A stretch of 19,389 nt of DNA from positions 1 to 19,389 of the forward strand of contig CALZNR010000003.1 of assembly GCA_945827565.1 (NCBI GenBank), written 5' to 3'. The DNA comes from an uncultured Prevotella sp. GTDB taxonomy: Bacteria > Bacteroidota > Bacteroidia > Bacteroidales > Bacteroidaceae. The notes under the pieces were generated by a model, which ran no database searches, had not been told where the DNA came from, and worked only from the letters and a program-made list of their open reading frames with translations. Below, in pieces: positions 1 through 7,646 of the stretch (position 1 is the first letter of the stretch; every line of letters begins with the position of its first letter). The position numbers were made by a program, and so were the translations under genes.

Positions 1-21
1 TATTGTTTATCAACCAGTTAT

Positions 22-35
22 AAAATACGTATTTT
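22..35. repeat. 14-bp perfect palindrome
   Basis: AAAATACGTATTTT reads identically on both strands. It sits near the contig edge in gene-free DNA, so it could be a protein-binding site or the tip of an element that continues off the contig. No role can be assigned. Confidence 0.5.
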
Positions 36-86
36 GTGAGTGACGAAGTCAGGAAAAAGTTTGTTGGAGGAAGCAATGCAAAAAGG

Positions 87-127
87 CAACCATTGGGATG
101 CAAAGTGACAACCATTGAAGTGCAAAG
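87..127. repeat. 22-bp-period direct repeat, two clear copies
   Basis: Unit 1 (87-105) is CAACCATTGGGATGCAAAG and unit 2 (109-127) is CAACCATTGAAGTGCAAAG. They are 19 bp each with three adjacent mismatches, separated by TGA. A degenerate earlier copy is suggested by TGCAAAA at 77-83, exactly 22 bp before the matching segment of unit 1. Two spaced copies resemble an iteron or operator pair, but there are too few for CRISPR and no coding frame uses them. Confidence 0.6.
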
Positions 128-138
128 CATTCCCCTTA

Positions 139-181
139 AAACTGCATAATTATACAGTTTGAGTGTATATTTATGCAGTTT
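139..181. terminator. Long near-perfect hairpin, possible bidirectional terminator after fcl
   Basis: Left arm AAACTGCATAA (139-149) pairs perfectly with TTATGCAGTTT (171-181). After a single T-T mismatch (150/170) the stem continues with TATACA (151-156) and TGTATA (164-169), closing on a 7-nt loop. That gives 17 base pairs with one mismatch. It lies about 110 nt beyond the fcl stop on the minus strand, where an operon terminator would be expected. It is AT-rich and lacks a long U-tract on either strand, so the structure is certain but the terminator role is inferred. Confidence 0.5.
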
Positions 182-197
182 CAGGTTCTTTTATTAC

Positions 198-249
198 CTC
201 TAAATGTTAAAAATAGAGCTTAATATTTATAATATTTTCACATTTAGAG
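198..249. repeat. 10-bp inverted repeat with AT-rich loop
   Basis: CTCTAAATGT (198-207) is matched by ACATTTAGAG (240-249) across a 32-nt AT-rich spacer that contains AATATT twice. It is the inverted repeat closest to the fcl stop codon (292-294, minus strand), so it may shape the 3' end of the fcl transcript. No T-run follows closely on the minus strand. The rest of 1-291 has no convincing coding frame. Confidence 0.4.
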
Positions 250-291
250 AGCGCCGTTTCGTCCTCCGATTCTCCAGAGAATTTCCCGAGA

Positions 292-1461
292 TTATGCCAA
301 GGTGGAGCGATACCATTGGAATAAGCGGTTTACACCTTCGTTGATTTCAATTTGGTGCTTCCATCCCAATGAATGTAGTTTACTCACATCAACCAGTTTG
401 CGTGGTGTTCCGTCGGGTTTGTTGCTGTCGAATACAATTTCTCCTTTAAAGCTTACGGCATTTGCCACCAACTCTGACAACTGTTTGATGGTGATTTCCT
501 TGCCAGTACCGATGTTGATGTGGCAGTTGCGTATTTCGCCTAAGTGTGGCAATGCTCCGCCACGTCCTTCACTGCTGTTGCGGTCTATGGCACCGTCTGA
601 CTTTTTGCCAAAACAGATGGAAGAGTATTGTGGAATACCGATGATATCTGCAAAATCAATATTCAACAAGATGTGTACGCTGGCATCTGCCATGTCTTCG
701 CTCCATAGAAATTCACGCAGCGGGGTACCTGTTCCCCATAGGGTCACCTTATTGTCTTCAATGCCATAGCTTGCCAAAATATCTCGTATCTGTTGCTGAG
801 AATGAGAGCCTGTGACGCCTTGTACCGGTCGGATGTTCAGGTCGCGTGTAATGGCGTTCCAATCGTTATCGTGCAACAGCTTTGCCAGATAGATTTTGCG
901 CATCATGGCAGGCATTACATGACTGTTTTCCAAGTGGAAATTGTCGTTGGGACCATACAGGTTGGTGGGCATTACCGCAATATAGTTGGTGCCATATTGC
1001 AGGTTGTAGCTCTCGCACATCTTGAGTCCTGCTATCTTTGCGATGGCGTATTCCTCGTTGGTATATTCCAGAGGGGAGGTGAGCAGGGCTTCTTCCTTGA
1101 TGGGCTGTGGCGCATTTTTGGGGTAAATGCAGGTGGATCCGAGAAACAGGAGTTTTTTTACCTGATGCCTGTAGGCTTCACCAATCACATTGCACTGTAT
1201 CATCATATTCTGCATGATGAAATCAGCACGATACAACGAGTTTGCCATAATTCCTCCCACGAACGCTGCCGCAAGAACCACAGCATCAGGTCGTTCTTGG
1301 TCGAAGAACTTTTTGACGGCCGCCTGATTGGTAAGGTCTAACTCCCGATGACTTCTTCCCACGAGATTGTTATAGCCCCTTTGTTGCAGATTGCGCCAGA
1401 TGGCAGACCCTACCAAGCCATGGTGACCAGCAATGTATATCTTGTTGTTGGGTGTCAGCAT
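292..1461 (-). CDS. fcl: GDP-L-fucose synthase
   Basis: Cytoplasmic short-chain dehydrogenase/reductase-type enzyme (389 aa) that epimerises and reduces GDP-4-keto-6-deoxy-mannose to GDP-L-fucose with NADPH. Visible: the Rossmann motif GxxGxxG (G12, G15, G18), the catalytic segment GSTCIYP with S109 and C111, the YxxxK pair Y138/K142, the substrate-side H181 in NSHVMPA, PLREFLW around R249, and the C-terminal KPDGTPRKL signature (348-356). It is about 70 residues longer than E. coli Fcl because of insertions around 193-236 and 273-311; I recall similar insertions in other Bacteroidales homologues. The ATG at 1461 follows the gmd stop by one base, so it is the last gene of the minus-strand run and is probably co-translated with gmd. 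Family assignment is very secure. Confidence 0.96.
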   Translation of the reverse strand: MLTPNNKIYIAGHHGLVGSAIWRNLQQRGYNNLVGRSHRELDLTNQAAVKKFFDQERPDAVVLAAAFVGGIMANSLYRADFIMQNMMIQCNVIGEAYRHQVKKLLFLGSTCIYPKNAPQPIKEEALLTSPLEYTNEEYAIAKIAGLKMCESYNLQYGTNYIAVMPTNLYGPNDNFHLENSHVMPAMMRKIYLAKLLHDNDWNAITRDLNIRPVQGVTGSHSQQQIRDILASYGIEDNKVTLWGTGTPLREFLWSEDMADASVHILLNIDFADIIGIPQYSSICFGKKSDGAIDRNSSEGRGGALPHLGEIRNCHINIGTGKEITIKQLSELVANAVSFKGEIVFDSNKPDGTPRKLVDVSKLHSLGWKHQIEINEGVNRLFQWYRSTLA

Positions 1462-1462
1462 A

Positions 1463-2548
1463 TCAATATTGCTCTTGTGACCTGTGAAACAGTTTCTTTA
1501 CAAAGCGCATGTCGTGCTCCACCATGATGTGTACCAATTCCTTGAAGGATGTTTTTGTGGGATTCCATCCCAGCATCTTCTTGGCTTTGGCAGGATTGCC
1601 CAGCAGTTGTTCCACTTCGGCAGGACGGAAGTATTTGGGATCTACCTCAACGAGAATCTTTCCTGTTGCCTTGTCGTAGCCTTTTTCTTCTACTCCTTCG
1701 CCTTTCCACTCCAGGTTGATGCCCACTTCCTGAAAAGCCAAAGTGGCAAACTCTCTTACAGTGTGGTATTCGCCAGTGGCTATGACGAAGTCGTCGGGCT
1801 CAGGTTGCTGCATGATGAGCCACATGCACTCCACGTAGTCTTTGGCATATCCCCAGTCGCGCAGAGAGTTCAGGTTGCCCAGATACAACTTGTCTTGGTA
1901 GCCCTGTGCAATGCGTGCAGCAGCCAATGTTATCTTGCGAGTGACAAAGGTTTCACCTCTTCTTTCACTTTCATGGTTGAACAGGATACCGTTGCAGCAG
2001 AACATGTTATACGATTCACGGTAGTTCTTCATAATCCAGAATCCATACATCTTTGCCACTGCATAGGGGGAGCGAGGATAGAAGGGTGTGGTTTCTGATT
2101 GGGGCACTTCTTGAACCTTGCCATAGAGCTCGGAGGTTGATGCCTGATAGATTTTGCATTTCTTCTCCAATCCGCAGATTCTTACCGCTTCCAGCAGGCG
2201 CAGCACACCCACGGCATCTGTGTCGGCTGTATATTCAGGAACATCAAACGACACCTTGACATGGCTTTGTGCTGCCAGATTATAAATCTCGGTAGGTTGT
2301 GTTTCGCCGATGATACGGATCAGTGAAGAAGAATCGGTCATGTCTGCCCAATGCAGATTCACCAATCTTGTTTTCTTCATGTCTCTGACCCATTCATCGA
2401 GATACAGGTGCTCTATTCTTCCCGTGTTGAACGAGGATGAACGGCGCAGCAGTCCATGCACCTCATAACCTTTATTGATTAGAAACTCTGCCAAGTAGGA
2501 ACCGTCTTGTCCCGTGATACCAGAAATAAGTGCAACTTTTCTTTCCAT
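1463..2548 (-). CDS. gmd: GDP-mannose 4,6-dehydratase
   Basis: Extended SDR enzyme (361 aa, normal length) that converts GDP-mannose to GDP-4-keto-6-deoxy-mannose, the substrate of the adjacent fcl product. Visible: cofactor motif [10 protein letters not shown] (G10, G13, G16), the QSHVKVSF segment (94-101), catalytic ASTSELYG with T138 and E140, YAVAK with Y162/K166, [15 protein letters not shown] (191-205), and the [15 protein letters not shown] region (225-239). The start is ATG at 2548. The 65-bp gap to manC contains a small GC-rich stem (GTGGC 2568-2572 with GCCAC 2581-2585) but no TAnnTTTG box, so transcription probably reads through from upstream. Identification is near certain. Confidence 0.97.
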   Translation of the reverse strand: MERKVALISGITGQDGSYLAEFLINKGYEVHGLLRRSSSFNTGRIEHLYLDEWVRDMKKTRLVNLHWADMTDSSSLIRIIGETQPTEIYNLAAQSHVKVSFDVPEYTADTDAVGVLRLLEAVRICGLEKKCKIYQASTSELYGKVQEVPQSETTPFYPRSPYAVAKMYGFWIMKNYRESYNMFCCNGILFNHESERRGETFVTRKITLAAARIAQGYQDKLYLGNLNSLRDWGYAKDYVECMWLIMQQPEPDDFVIATGEYHTVREFATLAFQEVGINLEWKGEGVEEKGYDKATGKILVEVDPKYFRPAEVEQLLGNPAKAKKMLGWNPTKTSFKELVHIMVEHDMRFVKKLFHRSQEQY

Positions 2549-2613
2549 AATGATATTACTCTTGTGTGTGGCGGCGCTGTGCCACCCATTGATAATAAGT
2601 ATAAGTAATTGAT

Positions 2614-3672
2614 TTAATCTATAAACTGCTTGATGCGTTGCTCTTCTGACAATTTACAGATGAGCAGGGTGTTGTTGTGTTCTGCCACGACATAGCCATC
2701 AAGTCCTTGAATAATCACCTTCTTCTCGCCCGTGGTATGTACGATGCAGTTGGAGGAGTCGAAAAGCTTGATGTCGGGTCCGATGCTGCTATTGCCATAC
2801 AGGTCGTGCTGTGCCTGCTGTTGCAGCGAGCCCCATGTGCCAAGGTCGCTCCATCCAAAGTCTGCGGGATGTACGAAAATCTCTTCTGCCTTCTCCATAA
2901 TGGCATAATCCACCGATATGTTTTCACATTCAGGGAAAAGGCGGTCTATGGCAGCCTGCTCTTCTGCGGTGCCATATACGGGCATGAGCGATTCGAAAAT
3001 CTTGGCTAAGGATGTTTGATATACCCGAAATGCGTTGACGATAGTGTTTACATTCCAGATAAAGATGCCTGCATTCCAGAAGTAGAAGTTCTTCTTGACA
3101 TATTGCTGTGCAGTGGCACTGTCGGGCTTTTCTCTGAAAGAGTTTACTCTAAAGAGTTCTTTATTGCGCAGTGAGGCTGCTGACAGGTCTGCCTGAATGT
3201 AGCCGTAACCAGTTTCGGGGCGTGAGGGTTTGATGCCCAATGTAACGATGGCATCCGTTTCGCTGGTAAATTTCAGGCTGTTGGTAACCACTCTCTGAAA
3301 CTCTGGGATATTGGTCACAATATGGTCGCTTGGTGTGACCACAATGTTTGCCTTGGGAGATTGTGACTTGATGCGCCAGCTTACGTATGCAATGCAGGGA
3401 GCGGTGTTGCGTCTGCAAGGTTCGCAAAGGATATTGGTGACAGGGATTTGTGGCGCTTGTTCCTTGATTTTGTCAACATACATCTTGTTGGTCACAATCC
3501 ACATGTTCTCTGGTTTGCAGATGCCGTGAAATCTTTCTATGGTGAGTTGCAGCAGTGATTTGCCTACGCCTAACACGTCGATAAACTGCTTGGGACACTC
3601 AGAGGTGCTCAAAGGCCAGAATCTACTGCCTACGCCTCCTGCCATGATCACTACATGATTCTCCTGCTTCAT
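2614..3672 (-). CDS. manC: Mannose-1-phosphate guanylyltransferase
   Basis: Makes GDP-mannose from mannose-1-phosphate and GTP, feeding gmd and fcl. Visible in 352 aa: the nucleotidyltransferase loop [12 protein letters not shown] (11-22) with the KQF pocket (28-30), [10 protein letters not shown] (84-93), TPSDH (113-117), the FREKP sugar-binding motif (179-183), FWNAGIFIW (198-206), and VDYAIMEKA with FGWSDLGTW (254-280). The length fits the single-domain guanylyltransferase; the cupin phosphomannose-isomerase domain of the roughly 480-aa bifunctional ManC is absent, so isomerase and phosphomannomutase must be encoded elsewhere. ATG start at 3672, 57 bp after dedA, with no clear promoter in the gap. 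Confidence 0.95.
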   Translation of the reverse strand: MKQENHVVIMAGGVGSRFWPLSTSECPKQFIDVLGVGKSLLQLTIERFHGICKPENMWIVTNKMYVDKIKEQAPQIPVTNILCEPCRRNTAPCIAYVSWRIKSQSPKANIVVTPSDHIVTNIPEFQRVVTNSLKFTSETDAIVTLGIKPSRPETGYGYIQADLSAASLRNKELFRVNSFREKPDSATAQQYVKKNFYFWNAGIFIWNVNTIVNAFRVYQTSLAKIFESLMPVYGTAEEQAAIDRLFPECENISVDYAIMEKAEEIFVHPADFGWSDLGTWGSLQQQAQHDLYGNSSIGPDIKLFDSSNCIVHTTGEKKVIIQGLDGYVVAEHNNTLLICKLSEEQRIKQFID

Positions 3673-3729
3673 AATATTTTGTTTTTGTTAGTTTCTTCCT
3701 TGTTGGTTTCAAGTAAAAAAATGAGGTTG

Positions 3730-4362
3730 TTACTGCTTACTCTTGTTCTTGTTGACAAAGTGTTTTACTGCGAAATACAAGACAATGAGAGCCACTGCCG
3801 CAATCAGGAACAGTTTGATAAATTCGGAGTACTCGTCTATCTTGCTTTCCAGCATCTCGGGGGGGACAGCGGCATGTAGGTACCAGCCCATGCCTGCCAG
3901 AATAGAGTGCCATACACCCGCACCGATAGTGGTGTACAACAGAAACTTGCCGTAGTGCATGCGTGCCAGTCCGGCTGGCAAAGAGATGAGATGACGGATG
4001 CCGGGAAGCAATCTGCCTGTCAGTGTGGCCACCATGCCATGCTTGTTGAAATACTGTTCGCTGTGTTCCACCTTTTCTTGGCTCAGCAGGCACATCTTTC
4101 CCCATTTGCTGTTGGCAAATCGATAGATAATGGGGCGGCCCAGATAGAATGCAACGATGTAGTTGATAGAAGCTCCCAAATCGGCACCAATGGTGGAAAA
4201 GAGAATCACCAGAAAAACATTGAGATGTCCGTCGGCGGCATGATATGCAGCAGGTGCAACCACCAGTTCAGATGGTACGGGGATTACGGTGCTCTCCAGC
4301 AGCATCAGAAACAGGATGGTGCCGTAGTTGAGATTGCCTAATAGCGTGGTAATGAAATTCAC
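3730..4362 (-). CDS. DedA-family (SNARE-associated domain) membrane protein
   Basis: Polytopic inner-membrane protein of 210 aa, the usual DedA length. Visible: the ES-x4-PVPSE re-entrant segment (E23; PVPSE 28-32), the glycine-rich TIGADLGASINYIVAFYLGR stretch (57-76), the family signature TGRLLPGIRHLISLPAG (R117, P120, R123, P129), and a C-terminal hydrophobic helix (about 182-200) with a basic tail. Some DedA members are undecaprenyl-phosphate translocases (UptA type); applying that here is inference. The start is GTG at 4362, overlapping the TPR stop as GTGA, a sign of translational coupling. The first ATG (4305) would remove the first hydrophobic segment. Confidence 0.9.
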   Translation of the reverse strand: MNFITTLLGNLNYGTILFLMLLESTVIPVPSELVVAPAAYHAADGHLNVFLVILFSTIGADLGASINYIVAFYLGRPIIYRFANSKWGKMCLLSQEKVEHSEQYFNKHGMVATLTGRLLPGIRHLISLPAGLARMHYGKFLLYTTIGAGVWHSILAGMGWYLHAAVPPEMLESKIDEYSEFIKLFLIAAVALIVLYFAVKHFVNKNKSKQ

Positions 4363-5822
4363 AGTTTGTTGTTGATTTTGTTATACATATAGTCATAATA
4401 CTCGTCCACTTCCGTTCCTGCGGGGAAGAGGTCCTTCAGCAGTTGCTGGGTTTGTAGAGGTGCTTTTTCAACAGCCTCTTTCAGGAAGTAAAGAAACTCC
4501 TCATTTCTGTGCAGCTCTATGCAGCAGAGGGCCAGGTATGGCCATGTGTCTATGATGGGTTCTTTGTACAGAGAGAGACTTTTCTTCAGTATCTTGTAGC
4601 ATTGTTCGATGTAGCCATTGTCAAAAAGCGATACGGCTATGTGCATTGACAACAATGGCTTTTCGTTTTCTTTTTCCTGATACATGGCTTTCACGAATAG
4701 CTCTTTTGCCTTGTCGATGTGATTGAAGCACAGCATGATATGCCCCTGAGCCACTAACTGTTGGGGGGTACATCTGTTGCTTGTTGCATGTTTCAGGCAT
4801 CGGAGCACCATCCCTTCATCGCCCATTTCGGTATAGGCGAGTGCCAAATCAATATACAGTTGTATGGTGCGCTCTTCTGATACGGTGTAAACACTCTGTC
4901 CCTGGTTTTGAGATGAGTCCAGAGCCTCTTCGATATGTTTGAGAACATCCAGAGCTTCATTGCATTGCTTGGTGTGTATCAGTGCTATGGCGTAGGAAAG
5001 ATTCAAGTCGATGTTGCTCTGGTCAGCCTCGTAATAACGTTTGTAATATTTGGCAGCCTCGGTATAATCTTCCAGATAGTTGTGGCAGTCGCCCCTTAAT
5101 CCATAGCAGTCCTTATCGTTGGGATTGATGGCTATGGCATAGTCGATGCACTGGATGGCTTCGTCCATCTCGTAATTGTAGAAATGGGCCTCTGCAAGAA
5201 TTTTCCAGTATCGTGCGTCATACGGGTTGACGTCTATCAGTTCCCTGAATATCTCAATGCTTTTTTTGTAGTTTTTCTGCACGTAGAGAATCTTTCCGCT
5301 TGTTTCTTTGTATGAAACCGAGTGGTGATCGTGGCAGCGTTGGAGCCATTTGGAAGACAAATCAGTGTGGCTGTAGTCTAAAAACAGGTTGGCACAGTCA
5401 ATACACACATTGTCGTTGTCTTCGGCAGCGGTGGCACGATAGGTGTTTTCCAGATAAATGTCTGCCTGTAAGGTGTCACCTTCTGCAATCAGTATTTCAG
5501 CCACAAGGTATTTGTATTCAATGTCTTCCTTGTCTATGATGGCAGCTGCAAAATGGCGTGCTTGCGCCACATCGTTGCGATTCAGTGCTTCGTGTGCTTT
5601 GAAAACAAGGGGATAGACGGCACCGGGATGCAACTGGATGGATATCTCTGTGGCCTGCATCGCCTTTTCGTATTCCCCAATCAGATTGTAATAGTCTGCA
5701 ATGTCCGCCAACTCGTCAATATCCATGAAGATGGGACGGTTTTGCGCCATCTCATCTTCATAGTTTTCCAACATCCGTCTGAACGACGGGTCGTCGAAAT
5801 AGGAGTCGCCGGTGTGTTTCAT
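4359..5822 (-). CDS. Tetratricopeptide-repeat protein
   Basis: A 487-aa soluble TPR protein with no signal peptide, so probably cytoplasmic. Repeats show the helix-pair pattern with Y/L-G/A-A residues, for example 38-65 (ADIADYYNLIGEYEKAMQAT), 171-200, 204-233 (YWKILAEAHFYNYEMDEAIQ), 238-266, 272-300, 320-348 and 358-385. TPR arrays are protein-interaction scaffolds; no catalytic domain is visible and the partner is unknown. I chose ATG 5822, five bases after the glnS stop; a TTG at 5849 would add nine residues and overlap glnS by 22 nt. It overlaps the next gene (DedA) by four bases, so the two are likely made together. Confidence 0.88.
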   Translation of the reverse strand: MKHTGDSYFDDPSFRRMLENYEDEMAQNRPIFMDIDELADIADYYNLIGEYEKAMQATEISIQLHPGAVYPLVFKAHEALNRNDVAQARHFAAAIIDKEDIEYKYLVAEILIAEGDTLQADIYLENTYRATAAEDNDNVCIDCANLFLDYSHTDLSSKWLQRCHDHHSVSYKETSGKILYVQKNYKKSIEIFRELIDVNPYDARYWKILAEAHFYNYEMDEAIQCIDYAIAINPNDKDCYGLRGDCHNYLEDYTEAAKYYKRYYEADQSNIDLNLSYAIALIHTKQCNEALDVLKHIEEALDSSQNQGQSVYTVSEERTIQLYIDLALAYTEMGDEGMVLRCLKHATSNRCTPQQLVAQGHIMLCFNHIDKAKELFVKAMYQEKENEKPLLSMHIAVSLFDNGYIEQCYKILKKSLSLYKEPIIDTWPYLALCCIELHRNEEFLYFLKEAVEKAPLQTQQLLKDLFPAGTEVDEYYDYMYNKINNKL

Positions 5823-5827
5823 GTCTA

Positions 5828-7543
5828 TTACTTGTTCATCTTTGCCCAACTGTCTTTCAAACCTACAGTTTTGTTGAAGATGAGTTTGTCTGGTGTAGAA
5901 TCCAAGTCGGGCGTGAAGTAGCCAATGCGTTGGAATTGCAGGAACTCTCCCGGTTTCTTTTCTGCCAGATAATTTTCTACGTAGCAGTTTTTCAGCACGC
6001 AGAGCGAGTTGGGATTGAGCAGTTCATGGAAGTCGCGCTCGTCTGCGCTGGGGTTCTCCACCATGAAAAGTCGGTCGTATATGCGTACCTCGGCGGGCAT
6101 ACAGTGATTGGTGCTGACCCAGTGCAAGGTGCCTTTCACTTTTCTGTTGGCACCCTCCATGCCGCTCTTGCTTTCGGGATCGTATTCTGCATATATTTCC
6201 ACCACCTTGCCACTCTCATCTTTCTTGCAGCCAGTACATTTTATAATATAGGCATTCTTCAGTCTGACTTCCTTTCCGGGGGTCATGCGGAAGAATTTCT
6301 TGGGAGCATCTTCCATAAAGTCTTCGCGCTCAATCCACAGGCTGCGACTGAAAGTGATGGTATGTGAGCCATCAGCCTCGTTCTCGGGATTATTCACAGC
6401 CTCCAGTTCCTCCGTCTGCCCTTCTGGATAGTTTGTGATGATGAGTTTCACGGGGTCGAGCACGGCAGACACGCGGCAAGCACGTGCATTCAGGTCGTCT
6501 CTCACTGCAGCCTCCAGCAGGGCGTAGTCGTTCAAGGCATCAAATTTGGTGTAGCCGATAGACTTGATGAAGTTGCGGATGCTCTGGGCAGAATAGCCGC
6601 GCCTTCTCATACCGCACACTGTGGGCATACGTGGATCGTCCCATCCGCTCACCAAATGCTCGTCAACCAAGGTGTGAAGCTTGCGCTTGCTCATTACCGT
6701 ATAGGTGAGGTTCAGGCGGTTAAACTCAATCTGTCTTGGACGGTTGTCGTGGAGATTGTCTGTTTCACCCTTATACTCTTTGAGAAAATCAACTAATTTG
6801 TCGTAGAGGGGGCGGTGGGGTACAAACTCCAGGGTACAGATAGAGTGTGTTACACCCTCGAAGAAGTCGCTCTGTCCGTGGGCGAAGTCATACATGGGGT
6901 AGGCGTGCCATTTGGTGCCTGTTCTGTGGTGTGGAGTATGTATAATGCGATAAATCACTGGGTCGCGGAAGTGCATGTTGGGATTGCTCATGTCAAGTTT
7001 CGCACGGAGCACCATAGAACCCTCAACAGCCTCTGGTGTATTCATCTTATTGAACAACTCCAGATTTTCTTCCACGGGGCGATGACGGTAAGGACTTTCC
7101 GTGCCGGGTGTGGTGGGGGTGCCTTTCTGTGCAGCCATCTGTTCAGAGGTCTGCTCGTCTATATAGGCCAGTCCCTGTTTGATCATCCACACTGCCAGAT
7201 CCCATAGCTGCTGAAAGTAGTCGGAGGCATAATACACGTTGGCCCAGTGAAAGCCGAGCCATTTGATGTCTTCCATGATGGAATCTACATATTCGGTGTC
7301 TTCCTTAGACGGGTTGGTGTCGTCAAAGCGCAGATTGCAGATGCCGCCGTATTTCTCTGCGGCACCAAAGTCCATACAAATAGCCTTGGCATGACCAATG
7401 TGAATATAGCCGTTGGGCTCTGGCGGGAATCGCGTCTGTATTCTTCCGCCGTTCTTGCCATTGGCCAAATCTTCTTCAATCAGTTGTTCTACAAAACTGT
7501 TACTCTTCCTTTCCTCGCTGGAAATATCCACTCTTTCTACCAT
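5828..7543 (-). CDS. glnS: Glutaminyl-tRNA synthetase
   Basis: Class I aminoacyl-tRNA synthetase charging tRNA-Gln in the cytoplasm, 571 aa (E. coli about 554). Visible: PPEPNGYIHIGHAKAI with the HIGH motif at H48-H51, LRFDDTNP (71-78), FVPHRP (240-245), KMSKS-type VMSKRKL (283-289), then the C-terminal anticodon-binding beta-barrels with GFLQFQRIGYF-like sequence near the end. The form without an amidotransferase route is clear: no GatB-type domain. The start ATG (7543) sits about 50 nt below a TAACTTTG promoter box. It heads the minus-strand run that ends in the GDP-fucose genes, so expression of those genes may be tied to a housekeeping promoter. Confidence 0.97.
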   Translation of the reverse strand: MVERVDISSEERKSNSFVEQLIEEDLANGKNGGRIQTRFPPEPNGYIHIGHAKAICMDFGAAEKYGGICNLRFDDTNPSKEDTEYVDSIMEDIKWLGFHWANVYYASDYFQQLWDLAVWMIKQGLAYIDEQTSEQMAAQKGTPTTPGTESPYRHRPVEENLELFNKMNTPEAVEGSMVLRAKLDMSNPNMHFRDPVIYRIIHTPHHRTGTKWHAYPMYDFAHGQSDFFEGVTHSICTLEFVPHRPLYDKLVDFLKEYKGETDNLHDNRPRQIEFNRLNLTYTVMSKRKLHTLVDEHLVSGWDDPRMPTVCGMRRRGYSAQSIRNFIKSIGYTKFDALNDYALLEAAVRDDLNARACRVSAVLDPVKLIITNYPEGQTEELEAVNNPENEADGSHTITFSRSLWIEREDFMEDAPKKFFRMTPGKEVRLKNAYIIKCTGCKKDESGKVVEIYAEYDPESKSGMEGANRKVKGTLHWVSTNHCMPAEVRIYDRLFMVENPSADERDFHELLNPNSLCVLKNCYVENYLAEKKPGEFLQFQRIGYFTPDLDSTPDKLIFNKTVGLKDSWAKMNK

Positions 7544-7598
7544 AAGATATCTGAAAAATTAGTTGTATTGCACATCATGTATAGGATATGCATGCTTG

Positions 7599-7625
7599 CA
7601 AAGTTACAAAAATATTTGTTTCCAA
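7599..7625 (-). promoter_or_regulatory. Promoter of glnS and the downstream run
   Basis: On the minus strand TTG (7625-7623) is followed after 16 nt by TAACTTTG (7606-7599), an exact match to the Bacteroidetes -7 element TAnnTTTG; the spacing is one base under the usual 17-23. The -33 TTG lies inside the perfect palindrome TCCAATTGGA (7621-7630), which could be an operator. The predicted leader to ATG 7543 is roughly 45-50 nt. Nothing else is seen in 7544-7646. Confidence 0.65.
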
Positions 7626-7646
7626 TTGGATTTTGTGCTTAATTAT

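Noticed and set aside
5..43. End of a plus-strand gene running in from the left edge (13 open codons to TGA)
   Set aside because: Too short to distinguish from chance and shows no recognisable motif.
65..127. CRISPR array
   Set aside because: Only two to three imperfect units with 3-nt gaps; no spacers and no cas genes.
139..181. A chromosomal dif site
   Set aside because: The arms look Xer-like but are 21 bp apart rather than about 6 bp, and the perfect hairpin continuing into the spacer fits a stem-loop better.
525..645. Foreign insertion in fcl (Gly/Ser-rich stretch around residues 280-311)
   Set aside because: From memory, similar RNSSEGRGGA-type stretches occur in other Bacteroidales Fcl proteins, so it is probably a lineage feature.
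2568..2585. Riboswitch or attenuator before gmd
   Set aside because: Only a 5-bp stem with an 8-nt loop and no T-run; too little to support regulation.
5823..5849. TTG start extending the TPR protein by nine residues
   Set aside because: It lies inside the glnS coding end; ATG 5822, just after the glnS stop, is the better start.
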